Shown here piece by piece: positions 33,201 through 45,200 of a stretch of DNA of 46,831 nucleotides. Below the pieces are notes generated by a model. It was not told the origin of the DNA, did not search any database, and saw only the letters and a program-made list of their open reading frames with translations. This DNA is from a bacterium (GTDB lineage: Bacteria; Electryoneota; AABM5-125-24; Hatepunaeales; Hatepunaeaceae), in contig JALGVR010000012.1 of NCBI GenBank assembly GCA_025774605.1, positions 1 through 46,831 of the forward strand, in the 5' to 3' direction. Position numbers and translations under genes: made by a program. How positions within the stretch are numbered: the stretch's first letter is position 1; every line of letters begins with the position of its first letter.

Positions 33201-36200
33201 ACGATGACGCCGGTGATTATTCAGCGACCTTCACCATCTCGGACGCCGAGTACGACATAGCCACCGATGTCGATTTCACCATCAACGACGTCAACCGCGC
33301 TCCGGTCTGGGATTCCCTGCCGGAGGAAATCGAGCTCGACGAAACCGATATCCTTGCCGCCACCTTCGAGGGGCACGACCCGGACGGCGATGACGTTCAG
33401 ATCAGTTACGCGTCCGACGACCTCCCGGAGGACAGGATCGACTTCATCGACAACGGCGACGGCACGGCGGACATCGTGTGGCAGACGAACTACGACGACG
33501 CCGGTACGTACCACGCAACCTTCACCATCTCGGACTACCAGTACGACACGGATCGCGATGTCACCATCACCGTTCACAACGTGAACCGTTCCCCTGAATG
33601 GACCGAAGTTCCCGAACCGATCAGCGTCGAGGAGGGCGAAGTTGTTGAATTTACGGTGGAGGGTATCGATCCGGACAACGACGATTTAACCATCGACTAC
33701 GATCCCGGCGCCGACCCCGCACTCCCCGGAGACGCCTTCACAGACAACGGCGACGGAACCGGTGATTTTTACTGGGTCACAACGGACGGCGACGACGGCG
33801 AATATCGCGCGACCTTCACGCTCTCGGACGGCGAAATGGAAGTTGATGCTGAGGTCATCATCGCGGTCGGCGATGTCAACCATCCGCCAACCTGGGAAGA
33901 AATCCCCGACCAGGTGGAGGGCGACGAGAACTCGACGATCGAATTCACCGTCACAGGCGTCGATCCCGACGAAGACCCGGTGACGCTGACCTATTCCTCC
34001 GATGATATTCCTGATGACGCGCAGTTCACCGACAACGAGGACGGCACCGGGACATTCAGCTGGGAAACCGGCTTTTACGACGCGGGCGAATACACCGCCA
34101 CCTTCACGGTTTCCGACGAGACATATGACGTCAGCCACGACGTCACGGTCACGGTCAACAACGTGAACCGCATGCCGGCATGGTTCTCGATCCCCGAAGA
34201 GACCATCGTGGTTGACGAGGGCGACCAGATCCAGTTTACCGTTGAGGGCGACGATCCCGACGAGGATGATGAACTTACGATCACGTACAACTCCGACAAC
34301 CTGCCCGAAGCAGTCGAATTGGATGATCACGGCGACGGAACGGCAACGTTCACCTGGCAGACATGGTATCTCGACGCGGGCGACTACACCGTAACCTTCA
34401 CCCTCAACGACGGCACGGACGAAGCCGTTTCGGATGAGGTGGCGATTACCGTGAACGACCGCAACGCCCCACCGGAGTGGACGGATGTGCCGGAGAGGAT
34501 CGACGCCGAAGAGGGCGACCTCATCGACCTCACCATCGTCGCCGAAGACGTGGACGAGGATCAGATTACGCTGACGTTCCGCTCGGACGATCTTCCTGAA
34601 GATGTACATTTCACGGATCACGGCGACGGCACCGGAACATTAGTGTGGCAGACCGATTACCAGGACGCCGGCGACTACCTGGCAATATTCACAGCCTCCG
34701 ACGATGAGTTCGACGTTGACGTTGAGGTTCCCATCAGCGTCGGCGACGTCAACCAGGCCCCGGTGTGGGATTACGCACCCAACCAGGTTTCGCTCGCCGA
34801 GGATGAAGACTGGTCGCTGACCGTCGAAGGCTCCGACCTCGACCTGGACGAGCTCACGATCGAATACAGTTCCGATGATATACCTGAAGCCGCCGAGTTC
34901 GTCGATCACGGCGACGGCACCGGGACGCTGAGCTGGCGTCCGAGCTTCGACGACGCCGGAAATTATCAGGCGACCTTCACCATCTCCGACGGCAACTTCG
35001 ACGTCTCCACAATCACCGAGATCGAAGTTACCAACACAAATCGTCCGCCGGTCTGGGACGATTATCCGATGGACCCGATTGATGTAAATGAGGATGCGCT
35101 AGTTGAATTCGTGGTCTCCGGTCATGATCCCGACGAGGAGGGTGTCACCATAACATACAGCACACACGACCTCCCCGAAGTTGTGGAGTTCAATGACAAC
35201 GGCGACGGCACCGCCGACTTCTCGTGGCAGACCGCCGCAGGCGACGAGGGAGACTATACGGCAACGTTCAGCATGACCGACGGGGATCTCAGGGTTGAGA
35301 TCGATGTCGAAATAAGCGTCTCCCACATCAACCATTCCCCCTTCTGGGTCGATGTCCCGTTCGAAGTACACGCCGATCCCGATGAACGATTCTCCATCGA
35401 TGTCGTGGGGGATGACCCTGATGAGGGCGATGAACTGGAGGTGTCCTGGTCAAGACTGGGCGAAATGCCGCCCGGGTCGATCCGGCGGTTCACCGATCAC
35501 GGTGACGGCTCGGCAACGCTTGAGCTCCAGATCGACGAGGTCGGAACTTACGGGGTCGCATTCCACCTGCGGGACGGCGAATTCACCATCGACGCGGATG
35601 TCGTCATCACCATCGGTGATGTAAACCGACCGCCTTACTGGGTCACTGATTTCCCGTTGAATTACCGCGTGAACGAGAACGCCCTGATCGAGTTCTCCGT
35701 CGCCGGTGAAGATCCCAACGAGGATGACGATCTGACCATCGTTTTCAACTCCGACGATCTGCCCGAAGACGCGCAGTTCACGGACAATGAAGACGGTACC
35801 GGCGACTTCGCCTGGCAGACGACCTACGACGACGCAGGTCACTATACCGCCACATTCACGCTCTCGGACGGTGAATACGAGAGGACCGGCGAAGTAACCA
35901 TCACCGTGAACGACATGAACCGTTCACCTGAATGGACAGTCCTGCCCGGCTCGTGGGCGGCGGACGAGAACACGCTTATGCAGTTCGATATCAGCGGTGA
36001 AGACCCGGACGGCCAAGATTTAACGATCACCTTTACGTCCGAAGACCTGCCGGACGCCGTTGAATTCACCGACAACGGCGACGGAACCGGCAGATTCTCC
36101 TGGGCTGTCACCTACGATGACGCCGGGCGATACACCGCTTCCTTCACACTCTCCGACGGCGAACTCGACGTGACCCGCGAGACGTCAATCCGGGTAAACA

Positions 36201-39200
36201 ACGTCAACCGGGCACCGACCTGGGATGAATACCCCCACGATATGACCGTGGACGAGGGCGATCTGGTCAACTTCCGTGTAATGGGCAGCGACCCGGACAA
36301 CCAGGAGCTGACCCTGTCCGCCGAACCGCTCGATATGCCCGAAACCGTGGAATTTATCGATAACGGCGATGGAAGCGGGCAGTTCACCTGGCTGACGAAC
36401 TACACCGACGCCGGTCGCTACTGGGTCAGGTTCACCATTTCCGACGGCGAACTGGAGGAGACGATCGCCATCCGCATAAGCGTCGACAACGTCAACCGCT
36501 CGCCGTATTGGACATTCGTTCCCGAACAGGTGAGCGGCGCCGAGGACGAGAACATCTCGTTCAACGTGGCCGGCGCCGATCCGGACCTGGAGGACGAGCT
36601 GACCATCAGCTACGCTTCCGGTGATCTGCCCGAGGAGGCTTCGTTTACCGACAACGGCGACGGCACGGGCGGCTTCACGTGGCGTCCGGACTTCGACCAG
36701 TCCGGCGAATATACGGCAACATTCACCTTGAGCGACGGCGAATTTGAGGTGCAGGCGGAAGTGCCGATCAGCGTGGAAAACAGCAACCGACCGCCGGTCT
36801 GGACCGATGATGTCTCTCTGGTTCGCGTCGACGAGGACGGCGACCTTGAGCTGACGGTCACCGGTACCGACCCCGACGGCGACGACCTTTCGATCGAATA
36901 CCAGTCGGATGACATCCCGGGCCGAGAGTCCGACTTCACCGACAACGGCGACGGAACCGGAACACTGACCTGGCACCCCGGCTATGAGCAGGCGGGAGAA
37001 TACACCGCCGAGTTCATTCTCTCGGATTACGAGGGTGCGATACCGGCCAGAAGGATCTCCATCATTGTGGATGATGTCAATCGCCCGCCCGAATTTGTGT
37101 CGTTCCCCGAAGATGTTATCGCTGTCAACGAGGACAGTTGGGTGGCGTTTTCGGTTGAGGGCGGTGATCCCGACGGCGACAACCTCATCCTGAGTTACGA
37201 GTCTGATGACATCCCCCAGGCGGCCATCTTCAGAGACAACCGAAACGGCACGGGGACATTCACCTGGCACACCGGATATGATGACGCCGGAGATTACACG
37301 GGCACAATCACTTTGTCCGACGGCGATCTGAGCGTAGCGGCGGACTTCCAGATCAGCGTTGAGAACGTCAATCTTCCGCCCGAATGGACCAGCGTTCCCG
37401 ATGAGATCGAAGGAATTGAGAACACGACCATAGATTTCATTATACAGGGCGCAGATCCGGATGACGACGACCTCGCCATTACATTCACGTCCGATGATCT
37501 CCCCGAGGAGGCGCGCTTCCTTGACTTCGGCAACGGCGCCGGCAGGTTCTCATGGCGTCCCAATCTGGTTGACGCGGGTGATTATACAGCCCTGTTCAGT
37601 CTCTCCGACGGCGAATTCGACGTTGAGGCCGAGGTTGAGATTACAGTGGCAAACCTCAACCAGACTCCCGCCTGGGCTGAATTTCCCGATGATATCGTTG
37701 TCGATGAGGGTCAGTATATAGAATTCATGGTCGTCGGTATGGATTCGGATCCATCCGACGAACTGACCGTTACATTCAGCTCCATCGAGCTTCAGCCGGT
37801 GGCGCAGTTCACCGATCACGGCGACGGGAGCGGAACGTTCTCATGGCAGACCACCTTCGAGGATGCCGGTGAATACGTCGCCACCTTTACGCTCTCCGAC
37901 GGCATGGATGACATTTCCGGGGACGTGAACATCACCGTCAATAATGTGAACCGTCCTCCCTCATGGATATCTGTCAACAACAACCAGAACGAGCTGAGGG
38001 TTGACGAAGGCGATATCGTCCGCTTCACCGCGCGCGGCTATGATCCGGACGACGACGACCTCACGATCACCTTCGACCGCGACCTGTTACCCGATGAAGC
38101 GGAGTTCACCATTCAGGGTCCCGGGGTGGCGCTGTTCGTCTGGCAGACGACCCACGAGGACTTCGGCGTCTATGACCTGACCTTGACGCTATCCGACGGC
38201 GAGTATGAGGATAGTTTTGATATGCAGCTCCTGGTCGGCGACGTCGACCGCCCGCCGGTCTGGACAAGGATGCCCGACAACCTGCGGATCGACGAGAATG
38301 CCCTGCTCCAGTTCCAGGTGGTCGGAAGGGATCCCGATGACGATGAACTGACGCTCGAGCTTTCCTCGGACGACCTGCCCGACGACGTCGAGTTCACAAT
38401 CGATTACAACGGCGCCGGAACCTTCCGCTGGGAACCCGGGTACGGCGATGCTGGGGAATACACGGCGACATTTACGCTCTCCGACGGCGAAAACAGCATC
38501 GTGAGCGATGTAAACATCGTTGTCAATGACATCAACCTTCCGCCGTACTGGGTCGTGATCCCTGATGTGGCGGAGATAAGGGAGGATGAGGAATTCATCT
38601 CCTTCAACGTCGAAGCAGCCGATCCCGACGGGGATGAACTTACCATATCGTACAGCTCGGACAACCTGCCCGAGGACGCGAGATTCGGTGATTTCGGCGA
38701 CGGCACAGGCAACTTCGTCTGGCTGATCACATACGACGACGCCGGTCATTACACGGCGACATTTACGGTCTCGGACGGTGAATACGAGGTTACAGAGGAC
38801 GTGACGATCAACGTGATCAACGTCAATCGCGAGCCTTCCTGGACTGATGTTCCCGAAGAGATCCGCGTCGCTGAAAACGAACTTATCCTGTTCACCGTGG
38901 AAGGTTCCGATCCCGACGGGGACGATCTTCTGATCAGCTATACCTCCAACGGCATCCCGAGGGGAGCGACGTTCGTGGACAACTACGACGGAACCGGCAC
39001 CTTCAGGTGGAATACCACGTATGCCGATCAGGGTGATTACATCGCCTGGTTCACGCTGTCCGACCGCGACTACGACGTGGTGGCTGAAGTCCCGATCACG
39101 GTCACCAACGTTAACAGGGCGCCCCGCTGGACAGATTATCCCGATGACATGACGGTTACCGCCTTCGGCGATGAACCGACGGATATCCGGGTTCAAGCCG

Positions 39201-42200
39201 TTGATGATGACGGTGATCAGATCATTTATACATGGCGGTTCATCGGCGACGAGCTGAATGACGCTGATTTCGAGGTCGTGGACGGCGCGGCGGTTCTGAC
39301 CATCAATCCGACCAGGTTCGAGCTCGGTGATTACCAGGTCAGGTTCGCAGCATCGGACGGAAGACTGAGTACCCGCCTGGTGATCGATATCAACGTTGTC
39401 AGCCAGCATTTCATACTGGAGGCTGCAACCAACCGTCAGCATACGGTGCGCGTCGAGAGCATCAGCAACTACCTTGACGAGAACGACCGTGACAATCCGG
39501 ACGTTAACGATGAGATAGCCGCCATCACTCCCGATGGAATCGTCGCCGGCGTCTACCGGTTCGGAAACGAGAACGCCCCCTGGATAATGACGACGATGGG
39601 CGCTACTCAGGACGCGGCGGGCTTCAGACCGGGAGAAGGCTTCACATTCCGTTATTGGGATTATGACGTCGGCATGGAGAACGGCGCCAACGCCACCCTC
39701 ATCGCCGGCGACGAAACCTGGCGCATCGACGGCTTCTCGGTGTTCGAACTGGTGATCGGACCCGGACTGGCCGCTGACGTCAAAAGCCTCGATTTCAACC
39801 TGGTCAGGGTGGACGATCAGGCCTCAGATGAGATCACCTTCCTGTCCAACGGAACAGCTCCAGTCGAAGACCTCAGGCTCGCCGTCGCGGGAGACGGTTT
39901 CAGTGTTGACGACGAAGGTCCGGTCACGCTTGAACCGGGCGAGGAATGGACGGTCACCGTCACCTTCGCGCCGGATGAATTCGGCGAATTTGACGCCGTA
40001 TTAAGTGCAACTTCGGAATTTACATCACTTGAAATTCCGCTCCATGGAACCGGTGTCGAGATGGGGCACTTCGTCTACGACATAACCTCAGACTTCCACA
40101 TGATCGAGGTGCTGGATGCGGACGTCGATGTCGATCACGAGATAGGCATCTTCAACCCGACCGGATTGTGCGTGGGTGCGGTGATAATCCGCGGGCACGG
40201 TCCATGGAACCTTTACGCCTGGGGCGATGATCCGGAAACACGAAACATCGACGGCTTCCGTACCGGCGAGGAGTTCGAGTTCAGGCTCTGGGACGGCCAG
40301 GAGGAGACCACCGCACTGGTAAACTATCATTACGGACCCCACACCTGGGCCTCCGGCAGTATGACGGCCGTCTCGCTTGTCACCGGAGAACAACATTTCA
40401 ACTGGATAGCAACCCAGTCCGTCCACAACCTGACGGTGGGTTCGGTCGACTTCTTCGGTGAAGAGCTTGCTGCCGGGGATGAGATCGCCGTGGTCAACCC
40501 GCGCGCCCTGGTTTCCGGCGGGATGGTGGTTGACGGCGGCGACATGGAGTTCGCGGCTTACGGGGACAATCCGGAGACCGACTACTTCACCGAGGGCTTC
40601 CTGGCGGGTGAACACATCTATTTCCGCGTCTGGATCAGGGACGAGGATCGTGAATACCTCGCCCGTCCTGAATGGACAAACGGACCGCAGGTATGGACAG
40701 AGGACGACGCCAGCAGCTTGAACCTGACGGTCACCCGTGAAAACGCCGCGCCTGTATTCAGTCCGCATGATGACGTTTCCGGCACCGAATCCCAGGAGCT
40801 CAGCTTCACGATTACATCCACGGATTACGACGGCGACGCCATCAGCCTGGCGTTGACCGGAATCGATCTGCCGGAATTTGCGGCATTCAGCGATCAGGGC
40901 GACGGCAGCGGCACGTTCACCTGGACACCGGGACCACTGGACGCCGGTGACCACGTTGCCGCCTTTACCGCATTCGACGGCTGGTCATGGCGCGAGTTCG
41001 AAGTCGCCATCAGGATATCGAACCTCAACCATGCACCGGTATTCGAGGAAATAGGCGACCGGCAGGTTGCCGAAGGCGAACCGCTATCCATCCTTATCAA
41101 GGCTGAAGACAGGGACGGCGACCAACTCAGCTATTCGGTACAGTTGGCCGACGGTATGGAGGGAGCCTATATGATCGGACCGCTGATGCGCTGGACGCCC
41201 GACTACGGCCAGGCCGGAGTGTACGAGGACGTTCTCTTCAGGGTTACCGACCATGGTCAGCCACCCCTCCACGCCGAGGAGAGCATCACCATAACCGTGA
41301 CCGAAGGCAACCGTGCTCCGGTGTGGAGCGATGTGGCTCCCACCGTGGTAAATGAGGGGGCAACCGTCAACATGACCGTTACAGCCACAGACGAAGACGG
41401 TGACGAATTGGCGCTGAGCGCCGGCGATCTGCCCGAAAACGCCGACTTCACCGACAACGGGGATGGAACCGGCACATTCGTCTGGCAGACCGACCACGAA
41501 TCGGCGGGAGTCTATAATCCGTACTTCGAGGCTGACGACGGCAATACAACAGTCGGCATGACGGTTGAAATCACTGTGAACGACGTAAACCGCAGACCGT
41601 TGTTTGACGATATCGACAACCAGGTGGTGAACACCGGCAGCACACTCGACCTGCGGATCAGCGCCGTCGATCCCGACGAAGGTGACCAGGTCAATCTGGT
41701 CATGAACGCCGCCAACCTGCCTCCACGAGCCAGCTTCAGAGATCTCGGCGAGGGCAGCGCCCGCCTGGTTTGGACACCGGGACGGGCGGACAGGGGAATC
41801 TATCCGAACATCACCTTCAGCGTCGCAGACGCCTCCGGCGCATCCGATCAGGCAAGGATAACCATTACCGCCCGGATGCTGGACGTGACCGGTCCCGTTA
41901 TCACCGATCTGTCGCCGGAGAACAGGCAGATACTGAGGGTCAACGAAGTCTCGGTCAGCGCAACCATCACGGATGCGGCGTCAGACGTGGAAGCGGTCGA
42001 ATTCAGCTTTGACGGCCAGGCGATGGATGACTTCGATTTCGACGCCGAGTCTGGTGAATTCAGCTGGTCGCCGGATGACGCGCTTGCCGAAGGAGAACAC
42101 AGTTACACCATCCGGGCTGAAGACAGTGCGGGCAATGTCAGCCGGGTTACGGTTCTCTTTGTGGTCAACAGCAGTGCCGGCGCAATCGGTCTGGATGACC

Positions 42201-45200
42201 TCGACCGGTACACAACGCTTGAGACGGTCGACTTCACCGGTCTCGCCGAGCCTTTCCTCCACCTCGAGTTGTGGCGGAACGGCGAACTCCTGCGGGAAAT
42301 CGCCGCCGGACGCCGCGGGCATTTCCGCTTTGCCGCCGTCGAGCTGAATCCACGCGAAAACGTATTCATCCTCGCCGGCTACGACGATGCGGACAATGCG
42401 GCTCCCAACGATACAATCGAGATCTACCTCGATCTTGAGGCGCCGGTGATCGAAGTGTCAAGTCCCGGACGTTTCACCGACGACGCGACGCCCCAGATCC
42501 AGGTTCAAATCACCGATATCGGTGTCGGCATGGATGAGGACGAGGGCGCGTACCTGTCGCTGGACGGTGAGAATATCGGTGACTTCGTCCTCCGCAACGA
42601 ACTCTTGACCTACAACGTACCGGAAGATCTCGAAGAGGGTGAGCATTTCTTCAACCTGACGGCGGTCGACCTGCTCGGCAATTCACCCGAAGAATCGTAT
42701 GATATACCGTTCTTTGTTGATACCGAGCCCCCTGCTGTCATTCATCCGTTCTTTGAGGGCGGGATCGAGAACATCGGCAACCGCGCCCCGGAGATTCACA
42801 TCGCCGTCAACGATCCGGCGCCGACCAGCGGGATCGCCGGCGACCAGATCGTTCTCACGGTTGACGGCTTCGAGCGCGATTTCACCTGGAATGAAGTCGA
42901 AAACTCCGTTTACTTCGACTTCAGCATCGGTGAATTCGATCTGCTCGAGCCGGGACTTCACGAAATCGAGTTGACCGTTTCGGATCTGGCCGGCAACGAG
43001 ACCACGGCGACGGGCGAATTCAACATCGGCAACTACGATGACAACAATCCGCTCTATTTCGAAAACATGAACCCGCCCGACGGCAGCGTCGCGGGTGTTG
43101 GCGGAGGCGGTTTCGAACTGATTCCCTACCGCTTCGACGTCGATACGATCTCATTCGTCGCCAGCGATATTGATGCCGGCGTCGATTGGGATACGATCTG
43201 GCTCCGAATCATCGCCCTTAACGATCCCGACGACCCGGATGATGACGATACGACGATCATAGACAACGGGGAACTGGTCTTCCAGATACCTCCGGGCCGC
43301 GTCCTGGCGCCGATGTGGTACACGCTGCCCGGGCAGGAGCGCGCTCCGGCTGAAATGCCCGGTCTCGAAGAGGGCATCAACCAGATAAACGCCTTCGGCG
43401 CCGACGACAACGGCAATGAGGGTGAAGGACAGTGGGAGTTCTTCTTCGACGCTTCGGAACCTGAACCACCCGAGCTTGATGATCCCGACAACTACTACGT
43501 GAACACGCCGGAGGTCAGCGTCAGCGGCAGAACCGGCGATGACCTGCCGGAATACCCGGATGGTTACGACGATATCGTCACCGTCCGGATTTACCGCAAC
43601 GGTGAATTGACCGTTGAAGAGCTCGTTGATTTCAACTCCGAATTCACCGTATCAGGCGTCCTTCTGGTCGAGGGCAGGAACATCATCGAAGCCACCTGCG
43701 TGGACGGAGGCGGCAACGAATCGATCTACAGCGATCCGATTGAAATGTTCCTCGACATGATGGTTCCAGGCATCGTGAACTTCGAGGCTCAAGACGGACC
43801 GCACATTGCGGATGATACGCCAATCTTCACCGCCCAACTGGTCGATAACGGCTCCGGCATCGATGCCGATAACATAACGCTGCTGGTTAACGGCGAGGAG
43901 GTCGCAGGCGAGTTCGCTGACGGCGTATTCAGCGCCGAGGTCCAGGATGCGATGGATGAAGGGGATTACACCGCCGGACTGACCGTGCTGGACATGGCGG
44001 GCAACGAGACGAGCGAGGAGTACGAGTTCGACATCGACCTGCAGGCCGTAGCTGTTCCCGAGTTCACCCTGACCGCATACACCAGCGTCGATCAGGTGCA
44101 TCTGACCGGAACCGGTCAGGTCGGCACCGAGGTTGTTGTTTACCACCTCGAAAACCCCGATGACGAGCTGAACGAAGATTCGGAGATCGGTCGGGTTTCG
44201 CTGGCGAATGAGGCGGAATTCGAATTCACCCGCACCATCGCAGACCTGCCCGATGTATCCTATATCAGGCTGGTGGCGGTGAACGAGGCTGAGGTGGAGA
44301 GCAGTCCGACCGATCCGCAGGCGCTGACCGTTGATCAGGATGCTCCGGAATTCACGGAGGCTTCACCTGAGGATGGCGCCGAAGTGAATGCTGAAGAGTT
44401 GGCTGAGATCCGGATCAATGTTTCGGACGAGCTCGCCGGCGTGGACGAAAACGGCTTCACGGTAACGCTTGACGGCGATGATGTCGATGACTTCACCTAT
44501 GCCGACGGCGTTTTGACCGTCGACGTCAGCGATGTCGAATTCGGCGACAACAGTACGGTTTCGGTAACGGTCATCGGCTGTGACCTGGCGCTGACGCCCA
44601 ACATCGCCAACATGAGCTGGCAGTTCGTCACCGTCATCAACGATCCGCCTGTTGTGAACGTTCCCGACAGAGACTTCGATGAAGACACGTATCTGTCGAT
44701 CAACCTCCAGGATTATATCAGCGATCCCGACAACACGTGGGAGGAGCTGACCATCTCCGGAGAGATCACCGAAGGCGGCGATAATGCGGAACTGACGATT
44801 GACGACGAAGGAGTTCTGCACCTGAACGCTGACGACAACTGGTTCGGCGACCTGACGATCGAAGTCAGAGCCGAGGACTCGGGAGGTTTGTCCGATGCCG
44901 GCACAGCCGATATAACGGTCAATCCGGTCAACGATCCGCCGGTCATGGAGGATCCCGGAATCGAGGTCGCCATGGAGGGCGAGCTGTTCGAGCTCCAGAT
45001 CAACGCGACCGACATCGATCAGGATGAGCTGACCTTCACGGACAACACCGACCTGTTCAACATCACCGCGGACGGTATGATCTCATTCGAGCCGACGCGC
45101 GAGATGCGAGGCATCAACACGATAACCATTACGGTCACCGACGTCGCTGACGCCAGCGATGAGGGTACGCTTCAACTGGTGGTCTCACCCGGCATGAACG

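Noticed and set aside
33014-39403. Recent tandem amplification or minisatellite
   Set aside because: Units share only part of their protein sequence and the DNA identity is patchy outside the DNGDGTG stretch, so the array is old and under protein-level selection.
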